A stretch of 56,453 nt of DNA, taken from Salinivibrio costicola subsp. costicola ATCC 33508 = LMG 11651. GTDB taxonomy: Bacteria; Pseudomonadota; Gammaproteobacteria; Enterobacterales; Vibrionaceae. The position numbers and the translations under genes are program-made. Under the pieces are notes generated by a model. The model made no database searches, was not told the DNA's origin, and saw only the letters and a program-made list of their open reading frames with translations. This document shows, piece after piece, positions 1 to 7,525 of the stretch; within the stretch, counting starts at the first letter, position 1, and each line of letters opens with the position of its first letter. The stretch lies in the NCBI GenBank assembly GCA_000565345.1, contig AQOF01000024.1, positions 1 to 56,453 on the forward strand. The letters are read 5' to 3'.

Positions 1-2
1 AA

Positions 3-134
3 AAAACCTTAGCTGATCGCTGGCACTCATGCGATTGTGGCTGTGAGAAGCCCCGAGATGTAGCCAGTGCGCAAGTTAATTTAAACTGGGCGTTAGGTAT
101 TCAGGCTGGGAACCAGCCTAAAGAGGCAGCTTAG
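3..134 (+). pseudogene. tnpB: C-terminal fragment of an IS200/IS605-family TnpB (OrfB) protein
   Basis: Reading in frame from base 3 gives the last 43 residues of a protein ending at the TAG at 132-134. The segment DRWHSCDCGCEKPRDVASAQ matches the C-terminal zinc-ribbon and RD-x-x-A signature of TnpB/OrfB nucleases encoded by IS200/IS605 elements. In those proteins this region carries the last catalytic Asp and zinc cysteines (family knowledge). Only the tail lies in the window, so whether the protein is intact upstream cannot be judged. The hairpin-bearing right end of the element follows directly. Confidence 0.75.
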
Positions 135-187
135 GCTTTCTTTTTGAAACTCCTTCAAAACGCGCAGCGTTTAGTGGGAGTTGTTCA
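135..187 (+). mobile_element. Right end of an IS200/IS605-type element (possible omega-RNA 3' end)
   Basis: After the tnpB stop there is a nested inverted repeat. ACTCC at 149-153 pairs with GGAGT at 177-181, and inside it AAACGC (158-163) pairs with GCGTTT (167-172) around a 3-nt loop. Imperfect hairpins just inside the right end are typical of this family, and in TnpB elements the guide RNA ends at this boundary. The exact junction with the interrupted gene is inferred near 185-188. These elements make no target duplication, so none is expected. Confidence 0.6.
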
Positions 188-1908
188 TCATGCTCAAGCA
201 AGCCGGTTATCAACAGCTGAATGGGCTCACCGATCCTCGCCTTGTTACCGATGCTCTCTCCCCCGTTCCTGACCTGATTTTACTCGATATGCGGATGCCG
301 CAGCGCTCTGGCTTACTGGTGCTGGATGATCTTAATGACGCTTTAGATGAGCATTGCCCGCCCGTGATGGTACTCACCGCAGATAATGACCTGAATTTGC
401 GTAACCAAGCGTTATGCCGTGGCGCGATTGATTACATCAGCAAACCCTTTGATCACGATGAGGTGTTGCAACGGATTCAAAACCTTTTGTCTCTGCAATT
501 GAAAACCCGTAAAGAGCGCGATCAAGCGGCACGGCTGCAAATGCTGGTTAACAAACAAACGGCGGCTTTACGCGCGCTTTCTTTGACCCATCCGTTAACC
601 GGGCTACCAAATCGTCGCGCATTATTAGATGCCGCTGAGCGCCAGCTGAGCAAAGGGCCGGTGACTGTGATGATGATTGCCTTAGATGGCATGGAAGCGG
701 TGACCAAACACCAAGGCCATTTAATGACAGAGGCACTATACAAACAAGTGGCCAATCTGCTAGCCAATAGTACAGTGGCGCGCCCACATCGCATTGGCGT
801 TTGGGATAGCACACGACTGGTGATGCTGATTGAAGAACACGATAACCATGCCATAGAAAAAGCCGCACGCATCAATCGGTTGATCAGCGGACATCACACG
901 CTCGATGGGCGTTTAATGTTTTTACGTTGCCACATTGGTATCAGCCGCACGGAGCTTGAGACACAAGATGTGGCGCAACTGTTTCGTCAAGCCATTTTAG
1001 CGATTCCGACGGATGACCAACTTATCGGCGAATATCAGCCTGAGCTTGACAGCCAAGCTCAGCGCGCGCATTTGATTCGCACCGAATTAGGGCCAGCACT
1101 GCAAAGCGGACAATTATCACTGGTGTATCAACCCAAATGGCGATTAGACGGCGGTTTGATGATAGGCGCGGAAGCGCTGTTGCGTTGGCAGCATCCGACC
1201 CTTGGGGCCATCAGTCCGGCGGAATTTATCCCCATCGCCGAACGCAGCGCAGACATGATCCAACTGGGCGACCACGTACTGGTGATGGCCTTAGCCGCGG
1301 TTGAATGTTGGCGAAAAAATAAACTGATCAACGATAGCTTTCACCTGTCAGTCAATGTTTCTGCCCAGCAGTTTCGCCCCGGCTTTGCTGACAGCGTCTT
1401 AGCTCGGTGCCAGGCAGTTGATGTCCCTTTGCATCTGATTCAATTAGAGGTGACAGAATCAGCACTGATCCAGCACATGTCGGTGGCACTGAAAGAGCTA
1501 CAACAATTGCGAGATGCAGGCATGCATATCGCCCTTGATGACTTTGGCACCGGCTACAGCTCGCTCAGTTACCTTAAACAGTTACCGGTCGATTGGGTCA
1601 AACTTGATCGCAGCTTTATCCAAGACTTGGCTACCAACGCCAGTGATAAGCACTTGGTGGGTAGCGTGATTGATTTGGCCCATGGCTTTGGTCATGGTGT
1701 GGTCGCCGAGGGTGTTGAAAAAGAGGACCAGCAATATGTGCCACAAACCATTGGCTGCGACCAAGTGCAGGGCTTTTTATACGCACGGCCCCTAATCCAA
1801 GAAGGATTTGAACAACTGCTTAAAACCGCCAACCAAGGCAACGCGACCATTAATAACAACGCGACGATCAATAGCAATGCAACCAGCAACAGTAATGAGA
1901 TGGCCTAA
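181..1908 (+). pseudogene. 5'-truncated response regulator: REC - degenerate GGDEF - EAL (c-di-GMP phosphodiesterase)
   Basis: Domains in order: a partial receiver (residues 1-115, phospho-Asp 36 in LLDMRMP), a GGDEF-like domain (about 130-280) and an EAL domain (about 295-545). The EAL domain keeps EALLRW (about 330), LEVTES (about 421), DDFGTG (about 453) and AEGVE (about 509), so c-di-GMP hydrolysis is likely retained. The GGDEF signature is replaced by WDSTR, so cyclase activity is unlikely. About 15-20 receiver residues are missing, including the acidic pair that binds Mg2+. The reading frame closes at a stop at 172 inside the IS right end, and the only start, TTG 181, lies in the IS hairpin. 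The gene was therefore beheaded by the IS. The tail is Asn/Thr-rich and encoded by three 18-nt repeats (about 1841-1894). Confidence 0.85.
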
Positions 1909-1969
1909 ACGCGCAATTAGCGCCATCATACTTGCGCTTTATCACTAAGGTTTATATTCTGACCGTGTT

Positions 1970-2052
1970 AGTCGGGGAGCAAGCAATTGCTGAGACTGCA
2001 GAAGCAGGACCCGTAGAACCTGATCCAGTTAGCACTGGCGGAGGGAACTGAC
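1970..2052 (+). promoter_or_regulatory. TPP riboswitch (THI box) upstream of thiD
   Basis: The conserved THI-box segments are all visible: TCGGGGAGC near 1972, GCTGAGACTGC near 1989, GACCCGTAGAACCTGATC near 2009, and GGCGGAGGGAA near 2037. Their order and spacing fit the thiamine pyrophosphate aptamer. The riboswitch lies 74 nt before the thiD start and should repress thiD when TPP is abundant. Confidence 0.95.
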
Positions 2053-2094
2053 GTGCTCAGCACACAAGGTCGCGCCATCGTGCGTGGTTTTGTC

Positions 2095-2121
2095 TCCTTC
2101 CGCCCCTCATGATTAAGGGGC
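2095..2121 (+). promoter_or_regulatory. Riboswitch expression platform: SD-sequestering hairpin and competing anti-sequester pairing
   Basis: GCCCCT (2102-2107) can pair with AGGGGC (2116-2121), which contains the thiD Shine-Dalgarno sequence. The overlapping stretch 2095-2104 can instead form ten base pairs (one G-U) with aptamer bases 2037-2046. The two pairings are mutually exclusive. This suggests translational control: without TPP the aptamer strand captures the anti-SD, and with TPP the SD is hidden. Read by eye; not folded computationally. Confidence 0.6.
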
Positions 2122-2125
2122 CAAT

Positions 2126-3004
2126 ATGAACCAATCACCACCTGTTATTCTCACCATCGCCGGCTCAGACAGCGGTGGGGGGGCTGGTATTCAAGCCGAT
2201 ATTAAAGCGATTTCAGCCACGGGCGGCTATGCCTGCTCGGCGATCACCGCCTTAACTGCACAAAATACCTGTGGCGTTGAGGCCGTCTCGCCGGTCGACC
2301 CAGCGTTTGTTCGCGCGCAACTGAATGCTGTGTTATACGACATGCCGGTACGTGCCGTGAAAATCGGCATGCTCGCCAACCAAGCGATTATTCGCGAAGT
2401 AGCCGCTGTGCTCGCGCGCTCCCCGCATTTACCGGTCGTGCTCGATCCGGTCATGATCGCCACCAGCGGCGATCCGTTATTAGATGATGACGCCATGGAT
2501 GCACTGATCAATACGTTGATCCCGCGCACGACCATTTTAACCCCCAACTTGCCAGAGGCCGCGCGTTTAACCGGGTGTCCTGTTCCGACAACCACCGAAG
2601 AGATGTACGCCTTAGTGCCGGCACTGCGCAAGCTCGGATGTCCGTATGTGATGCTAAAAGGTGGGCACTTGCATCATGCGCCAGAGAGTCTGGATGTGTG
2701 GATTAGCCGAGATACGTGTCAAACCCTGAGTGCACGCCGCATTGAAACGCCTAACACCCATGGCACAGGCTGTTCACTGTCCGCGGCGATTGCCTCGTTT
2801 TATGCGCAGGGACTGACACCCATCGACGCCGGGCGAGCGGCTAAGCGTTATCTCACTGACGCCTTAGCGCATAGCCAACAGTTAACCGTTGGAAGAGGGG
2901 CAGGCCGGTACATCATTTTTTCGCCTACCCCGCTGATGAGAGTGTTTATTTATCCAAGCATGCGTTGGTTGAATCGCACGCTCTCGTTAAATAATGCACT
3001 TTGA
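2126..3004 (+). CDS. thiD: Hydroxymethylpyrimidine/phosphomethylpyrimidine kinase ThiD
   Basis: Cytoplasmic ribokinase-fold enzyme that phosphorylates HMP and then HMP-P to HMP-PP for thiamine synthesis. The N-terminal signature GSDSGGGAGIQADIKAI (about residues 12-28), the DPVM segment (about 108) and the NTHGTGCSLSAA anion-hole motif near 212-222 are all present. At 292 residues it is about 25 longer than the usual enzyme, with an extra hydrophobic tail. The ATG follows AAGGGG closely, and a TPP riboswitch precedes it. It is a single gene with no other thi gene beside it, and it converges on the potassium channel gene with a 13-nt gap. Confidence 0.95.
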   Translation: MNQSPPVILTIAGSDSGGGAGIQADIKAISATGGYACSAITALTAQNTCGVEAVSPVDPAFVRAQLNAVLYDMPVRAVKIGMLANQAIIREVAAVLARSPHLPVVLDPVMIATSGDPLLDDDAMDALINTLIPRTTILTPNLPEAARLTGCPVPTTTEEMYALVPALRKLGCPYVMLKGGHLHHAPESLDVWISRDTCQTLSARRIETPNTHGTGCSLSAAIASFYAQGLTPIDAGRAAKRYLTDALAHSQQLTVGRGAGRYIIFSPTPLMRVFIYPSMRWLNRTLSLNNAL

Positions 3005-3017
3005 TTAAATAGCGTGC

Positions 3018-4061
3018 TTACGCGGCGGACCAATGTGGCAAGCGCTGGGCGGCGATATAAAAAAGACGGTCGCCCGGCAATACTTTTGTCCCCACTGGCG
3101 GGTTCAAAACAATACCTTGGCCTTGGTCGACCCCAATTAAGGTGGCGTCATATTCTTGCTTGAGCTGACCAAAGAGATCGCCGGTATCGATTTCTGTTGC
3201 GTTACTCGGATAACGGGCACAGTATTGCGTCATCCCTTGTGACGTGCTCAAAAGCTCATGATGCAACTGACTTGAGCCGGGATCTACCGCCGCTTTTGCT
3301 AGCATTTCGACCGACACCGACGGCACACATTCCGCATGCGGGTAGTGCTGTTTGAGGATTTGGCTTATCGCATCATCTTGAAAATACGCCAATAAATGCG
3401 CTGACGGATTTTTATGTGCGCAGAACAGAGCCGCTGACAAAGTAATATCATCTTCTGGGTTATCAATAATAATACTCGAGGCATGCTCGACCTTGGCGCG
3501 GGCAATACCTTCAGCATCGGTAAAACTTGTCACGCGCACAAATTCCACCTCACCAGGCAGTGGGTTTTCGATTTCTGCGCGTGCACAAAGCACAATTGGG
3601 CGCTCACCATGCACTCCGCTTTGCAATAAACGAATAAGCTGTATCGTACGTTGTCCGTTCCAGCCTAAGATAAGAAGATGATTTTTCACACTAATACTCC
3701 GTTTTCCTTGTAACCCGCGTCGCCAATAATCCACCAGTGATCCTGTGATATGCCCAATCACCACCGCAAACAACCCTAAACCGCCGGGAATAATCCAAAA
3801 AGACGTGATCCATTGCCCCCACTCAGTAACGGGGGAATAATCGCCGTAGCCAACGGTCGAGGCCGTCACAATCAAGTAATACACATAGCGGCTCAGCGAC
3901 TGGGTCATCGCGGTCTCGCCCGCCCCATATAAAAGTAGCCAGCCAATCACGCCATAGGCGAGTACCACCAAGCCGAGCATACGCCCGTTCAAATGGGCGA
4001 AGCGGCTGATAATCCAACGTTTAAAAAGCAACCAAAAGGTCATAAATTTTCGCTCATTCAC
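3018..4061 (-). CDS. Two-TM potassium channel with RCK (TrkA-N) domain
   Basis: Inner-membrane ion channel subunit of 347 residues. TM1 lies at about residues 26-48. A pore helix leads to the selectivity filter TVGYGD near 70, and TM2 (WITSFWIIPGGLGLFAVVIG) follows at about 84-103. The cytoplasmic part from about residue 125 starts with the Rossmann-like NHLLILGWNGQRT and ends in a TrkA-C-like region. This layout matches MthK-type K+ channels gated by a cytosolic ligand. The start could also be Met7. It stands alone and is convergent with thiD. Confidence 0.85.
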   Translation of the reverse strand: MNERKFMTFWLLFKRWIISRFAHLNGRMLGLVVLAYGVIGWLLLYGAGETAMTQSLSRYVYYLIVTASTVGYGDYSPVTEWGQWITSFWIIPGGLGLFAVVIGHITGSLVDYWRRGLQGKRSISVKNHLLILGWNGQRTIQLIRLLQSGVHGERPIVLCARAEIENPLPGEVEFVRVTSFTDAEGIARAKVEHASSIIIDNPEDDITLSAALFCAHKNPSAHLLAYFQDDAISQILKQHYPHAECVPSVSVEMLAKAAVDPGSSQLHHELLSTSQGMTQYCARYPSNATEIDTGDLFGQLKQEYDATLIGVDQGQGIVLNPPVGTKVLPGDRLFYIAAQRLPHWSAA

Positions 4062-4218
4062 TTCAGTGATCGCAGTATGAAGTGATTTGCGTCAGGTTTA
4101 CAGTGTAAATCAGGCGCTTGGCGTCAATGCGATCACACTTTGCTTGGATAATCCTACTAAAGCCAATTTAAAGCGTTAAAATATTATAAAAAGCTTAATT
4201 ACATCATTAGGAGTCAGC

Positions 4219-5319
4219 GTGTTTATATCTCGGCGTCAACTTGAACAAGAGCAGCAAAAGCAGCTTGCTCTGCAGCAAAAAATTGAGCAAATTAATCATA
4301 CTATCGACGCGCTGAATGCAGAGAAAGGCGCATTGCAGGCAGAGCTGGATACCGTCGCGAAAAAACGCCAAACCGGCAAAGCGATCGACACCAACTTATG
4401 CCACTTTGGTGATTCGATCAACGCCACCCAATCCTCTCTGGCTACTTTGGCGGACACCATTAACGGTGAAAAAGAGCGTGTGACCGAAGTGAGCCACCAA
4501 GCGGCATCATGTGCCGAGCAAGTCAATGACCTTGCGCGCCATGTGCAGTCGTTATCTTCGCAATGTCAGCAATCGTCGGAAGCGATTCGCTCGCTCGATC
4601 AACACGCCCAAGAGGTGAGTGGCATTGTCAATTTGATTCGTGATGTCGCCGATCAAACCAACCTGCTGGCGTTAAACGCAGCCATTGAAGCGGCACGCGC
4701 CGGTGAGCAGGGCCGAGGGTTTGCGGTGGTCGCTGATGAAGTACGCAACCTTGCCGAGCGCACGTCCACTGCCACCCAAGATATTACCCAGCTGGTGGAA
4801 AAAATTCGTGCGGGCAGCAGCCATGCGTGCACGCTCACCGATACCCTTGCCACTGAAGCCATTCAATACAGCGAACAAGGCCAACAGGTTGCCGATGCCA
4901 TGGCCACCCAAAGTGAGCAAGCACAGCACAGCCGCACCACCATTAAAGCCTCTGCACTGCGCGCCTTTTGTGAACTGGCAAAACTTGATCACATCAGCTT
5001 TAAATTTGCGATATACCGCGTGGTATTGGGCGAAGACAGCATGATGGCGGACGATGTCACCGATCACACCCAATGCCGACTCGGCCAGTGGTATAACCAT
5101 GGTGAAGGGCAGCAATATTTTGGTCAGTTGCAAACGTTTAAAGCCATTTCCGGGCCTCACGAGCAAGTGCATACCCATGCCAAGGCTGCGGTGGCGGCGT
5201 TTCATGCTCAACAACCGGATCAAATGGTCACCGCATTAAAAGAGATGGAAAACGCCAGCATGACGGTGATTGATAAGCTTGAACATCTCGCAATAGAAGG
5301 GAGTGAAGAGGTGGCGTAA
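4219..5319 (+). CDS. Soluble methyl-accepting chemotaxis protein with C-terminal CZB zinc-binding domain
   Basis: A 366-residue chemoreceptor with no membrane segment. It opens with a coiled coil (residues 5-50). The conserved signalling hairpin tip ([20 protein letters not shown]) is near 148-167. A CZB domain follows at about 255-350, with [25 protein letters not shown] and a further His giving the His/Cys/His/His zinc ligands. Known CZB receptors such as TlpD-type proteins sense zinc or oxidants such as HOCl in the cytoplasm. The start is GTG 4219, preceded by TAGGAG. No methyl-helix or HAMP region is present. Confidence 0.85.
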   Translation: MFISRRQLEQEQQKQLALQQKIEQINHTIDALNAEKGALQAELDTVAKKRQTGKAIDTNLCHFGDSINATQSSLATLADTINGEKERVTEVSHQAASCAEQVNDLARHVQSLSSQCQQSSEAIRSLDQHAQEVSGIVNLIRDVADQTNLLALNAAIEAARAGEQGRGFAVVADEVRNLAERTSTATQDITQLVEKIRAGSSHACTLTDTLATEAIQYSEQGQQVADAMATQSEQAQHSRTTIKASALRAFCELAKLDHISFKFAIYRVVLGEDSMMADDVTDHTQCRLGQWYNHGEGQQYFGQLQTFKAISGPHEQVHTHAKAAVAAFHAQQPDQMVTALKEMENASMTVIDKLEHLAIEGSEEVA

Positions 5320-5399
5320 CAACGGGGTGTTAAATCGACGAGCTCATGGTAATCTCAAGTCAAACTAAGGAAAGATGGCCGAAGGAGGCTGAAGTAACC

Positions 5400-6301
5400 A
5401 TGACGTCGATTGCACTACTCGATGGTGGCCTAGGGCAAGAAATTTATCAACGTGGCCCCGATGTGAGCTCTAAGCTTTGGTCGGTCGCGGTGATGTTAAA
5501 ACATGCCAATATTGTCAAAGACGTGCACAAAGATTTTATCCGTGCCGGCGCGAAAACACATACCTTAAATACCTATCCTGCGACACCCACACGTCTGGCC
5601 AAAGCGGGGTTGAGCGATAAAATCAACACCATTTATCAAAAAGCCTTCGAAGCGCTGCAGCAAGCCGTGGATGAGACAGGCGCCGATGTCGATATTGCCG
5701 GTTGTTTGCCACCGCTGGTGGGCAGCTACCTCGGCCAGCCGCAACGCAGTTTTGATGACATGAAAGCCGAGTTTTTGCATATTGCCCACTTGCAGCCTCA
5801 TGTGGATGTGTTTTTAATCGAAACCATGACCAACACCCTCGAAGCGCGCGCGGCCTGTGCTGCGGCCCAAGAGCAAGGCAAACCCTATGGCGTCGCGTTT
5901 CGGTTAGAGGCAGCAGGCACCTTGCGCTCGGGCGAGTCACTTGAACAAGCAATGCACGCCGTGGCCGAGTATGCCCCAACCGCGGTAATGCTAAACTGTT
6001 GCGATCCTGCCGTGCTGACCACCGCCATGCCGCAAATGGCGACCCAAGCCAACATTGTCGGTGGCTATGCCAACGCCTTTAAATCGGTAGAAGACATGGC
6101 CAAAGGCAGCAAAGCCGATGCCCTAGAAGCGCGTGAAGATCTTTCACCCTTAGTCCACACCGAACGTGTACAACAATGGATTGCCGACGGCGCCTGGTGG
6201 TCGGCGGCTGCTGTGAAATCACCCCCGCGCACATCCAACACCTCGCGCAAACCCTTGAGCAGTCCCACGAGATCATCAAGTTTTCGCAGTTGAGGGGTTA
6301 A
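5400..6301 (+). CDS. Homocysteine S-methyltransferase family protein (frameshifted near the end)
   Basis: Zinc-dependent methyltransferase of the MmuM/BHMT fold, which moves a methyl group onto homocysteine. LLDGGLGQEI at the N-terminus and MLNCCDP, with the first zinc Cys, are in frame. The second zinc site, VVGGCCEITP, appears only after a one-base shift at 6195-6196. The uncorrected frame ends at 6293 with an unrelated tail. Restoring one base gives a normal C-terminus ending at 6301. The start ATG 5400 is chosen because GAAGGAGG precedes it. Without the correction the enzyme would lose two of three zinc ligands. The break is probably an assembly error. Confidence 0.8.
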
Positions 6302-6312
6302 GGCTTTAACGC

Positions 6313-6384
6313 GTTCCCACGCGCCGGCGTGGGAATGCATACCGTAGCCGATGCACCACTCGTTCCCACGCTCCTGCGCGGGAA
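6313..6384. repeat. Two REP-type palindromes at the left edge of the defence island
   Basis: Two copies of a palindrome with arms like TTCCCACGC and GCGTGGGAA followed by TGCATA or TGCACA. They lie at 6313-6341 and about 6361-6389, in the same orientation. More copies of the family occur at 16.7-17.2 kb and 18.8-19.1 kb. They belong to the REP elements mobilised by RAYT transposases, of which relics are present in this window. Confidence 0.75.
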
Positions 6385-6507
6385 TGCACACTCGCTATCA
6401 TGGCGCGAACTAGGCAAAAGTCACCGTTCAATACCTGTTCAACAGTCACATTCTTGCCTAAAAAAACACTACAATGTCTTTTGTCTCGCATTTTTTATGA
6501 TAAGGTT

Positions 6508-6532
6508 TTACCTAATAAAATTAATCAGGTAA
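6508..6532. promoter_or_regulatory. Candidate operator of the WYL regulator (inverted repeat)
   Basis: TTACCTAAT at 6508-6516 faces ATCAGGTAA at 6524-6532. These arms are complementary at eight of nine positions around a 7-nt AT-rich centre. The repeat sits 12 nt before the regulator's GTG start. BrxR/CapW-type regulators bind inverted repeats in their own promoters and repress the downstream defence genes (family knowledge). Assignment here is inference. Confidence 0.5.
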
Positions 6533-6543
6533 GAGCCTACTCC

Positions 6544-7491
6544 GTGTTCAATCGGGATAATGATAACCCAATACAGCTCGCTCAATTGTCACAAGCAGCC
6601 AGAGATAGGATCGCACACATCGATTTTACCCTCATGTTTAAAGGGGAAGCGGTGCGAGCCGATTTAGTCGATCGCTTTAATATTGCGGCGACACAAGCCA
6701 CCAAAGACTTCAACCTATACCGGGAGCTCGCGCCTAATAACATCACGTATGATCCAAAGCAGCGGCTCCACAAACGTGGAACGCATTTTACCCCTTTGTT
6801 TGACTACGATGCGGTACGAACACTGGCAACTATTAGCCAGGGCTACGGAGATGGTTTCACTGGCAAGGTAAAACCGCCGCTGGCTTGTGAAGCGCCTTAT
6901 CACCTTAACAAACCGAATCTATCGATAGTGGCGAAAGTCACCGAGGCTATACACAAAGGCAAAGCCTTGCGTATCACCTATGTGTCGTTATCGAGCGGTG
7001 AAACAACGCGTGACATTGTGCCGCATACGTTGGTGGACAATGGCCTGCGTTGGCACGTTCGTGGTTTTGACCGTAAGCATGGCCCAAGCGGAGCGCCAAA
7101 TGGATTCCGTGACTTTGTACTGACCCGAATTAAAGCAGCGGTTGTGCTTGAGGATTCCACTTTGTCGCCTTCTGTTATCAAAGAAAGTGAGCTCGAAAGC
7201 CAAGACCGGCAATGGAACCGCTTTGTTGAGCTGGAGTTAGTACCGCACCCACGCATAGAGCACAGCGAAGCGATTGAATTGGATTATGGTATGACGGGTG
7301 GCGTTCTAAAGGTTGAGATTAGAGCGGCAACTGCGGGGTATTTGCTCAGACAATGGAACGTGGATTGTTCCTTGGATGAGTCGCTATCTGGGGCTGAATA
7401 CCAGCTTTTTTTAAGAAATAAACAAGCGTTGTATGGTGTTGCGAACCTAAAACTGGCACCGAGTTTTGACGAAAAAGAACTTGGTAACTAA
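6544..7491 (+). CDS. WYL-domain transcriptional regulator (BrxR/CapW-like), first gene of the defence island
   Basis: A 315-residue protein from GTG 6544. An N-terminal winged helix lies at about residues 10-95. The WYL domain is at about 125-200, with ALRITYVSLSSGE and a DNGLRWHVRGFD core. A WCX-like C-terminal domain follows. Proteins of this architecture repress BREX, CBASS and other defence operons and are relieved by nucleic-acid or nucleotide signals (family knowledge). Upstream in-frame codons run back into REP-rich sequence, and GTG 6544 gives a normal N-terminus. An inverted repeat overlaps the promoter region. It is followed at 34 nt by the helicase gene, and base composition drops to AT-rich from here on. 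Confidence 0.8.
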   Translation: MFNRDNDNPIQLAQLSQAARDRIAHIDFTLMFKGEAVRADLVDRFNIAATQATKDFNLYRELAPNNITYDPKQRLHKRGTHFTPLFDYDAVRTLATISQGYGDGFTGKVKPPLACEAPYHLNKPNLSIVAKVTEAIHKGKALRITYVSLSSGETTRDIVPHTLVDNGLRWHVRGFDRKHGPSGAPNGFRDFVLTRIKAAVVLEDSTLSPSVIKESELESQDRQWNRFVELELVPHPRIEHSEAIELDYGMTGGVLKVEIRAATAGYLLRQWNVDCSLDESLSGAEYQLFLRNKQALYGVANLKLAPSFDEKELGN

Positions 7492-7525
7492 TGCACAAAA
7501 ATGAACTTGGCGCAGGGTATAAATT

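Noticed and set aside
4672-5223. Minus-strand frame of 183 codons inside the soluble chemoreceptor gene
   Set aside because: Antisense shadow of a strongly conserved MCP gene with no recognisable domain or SD.
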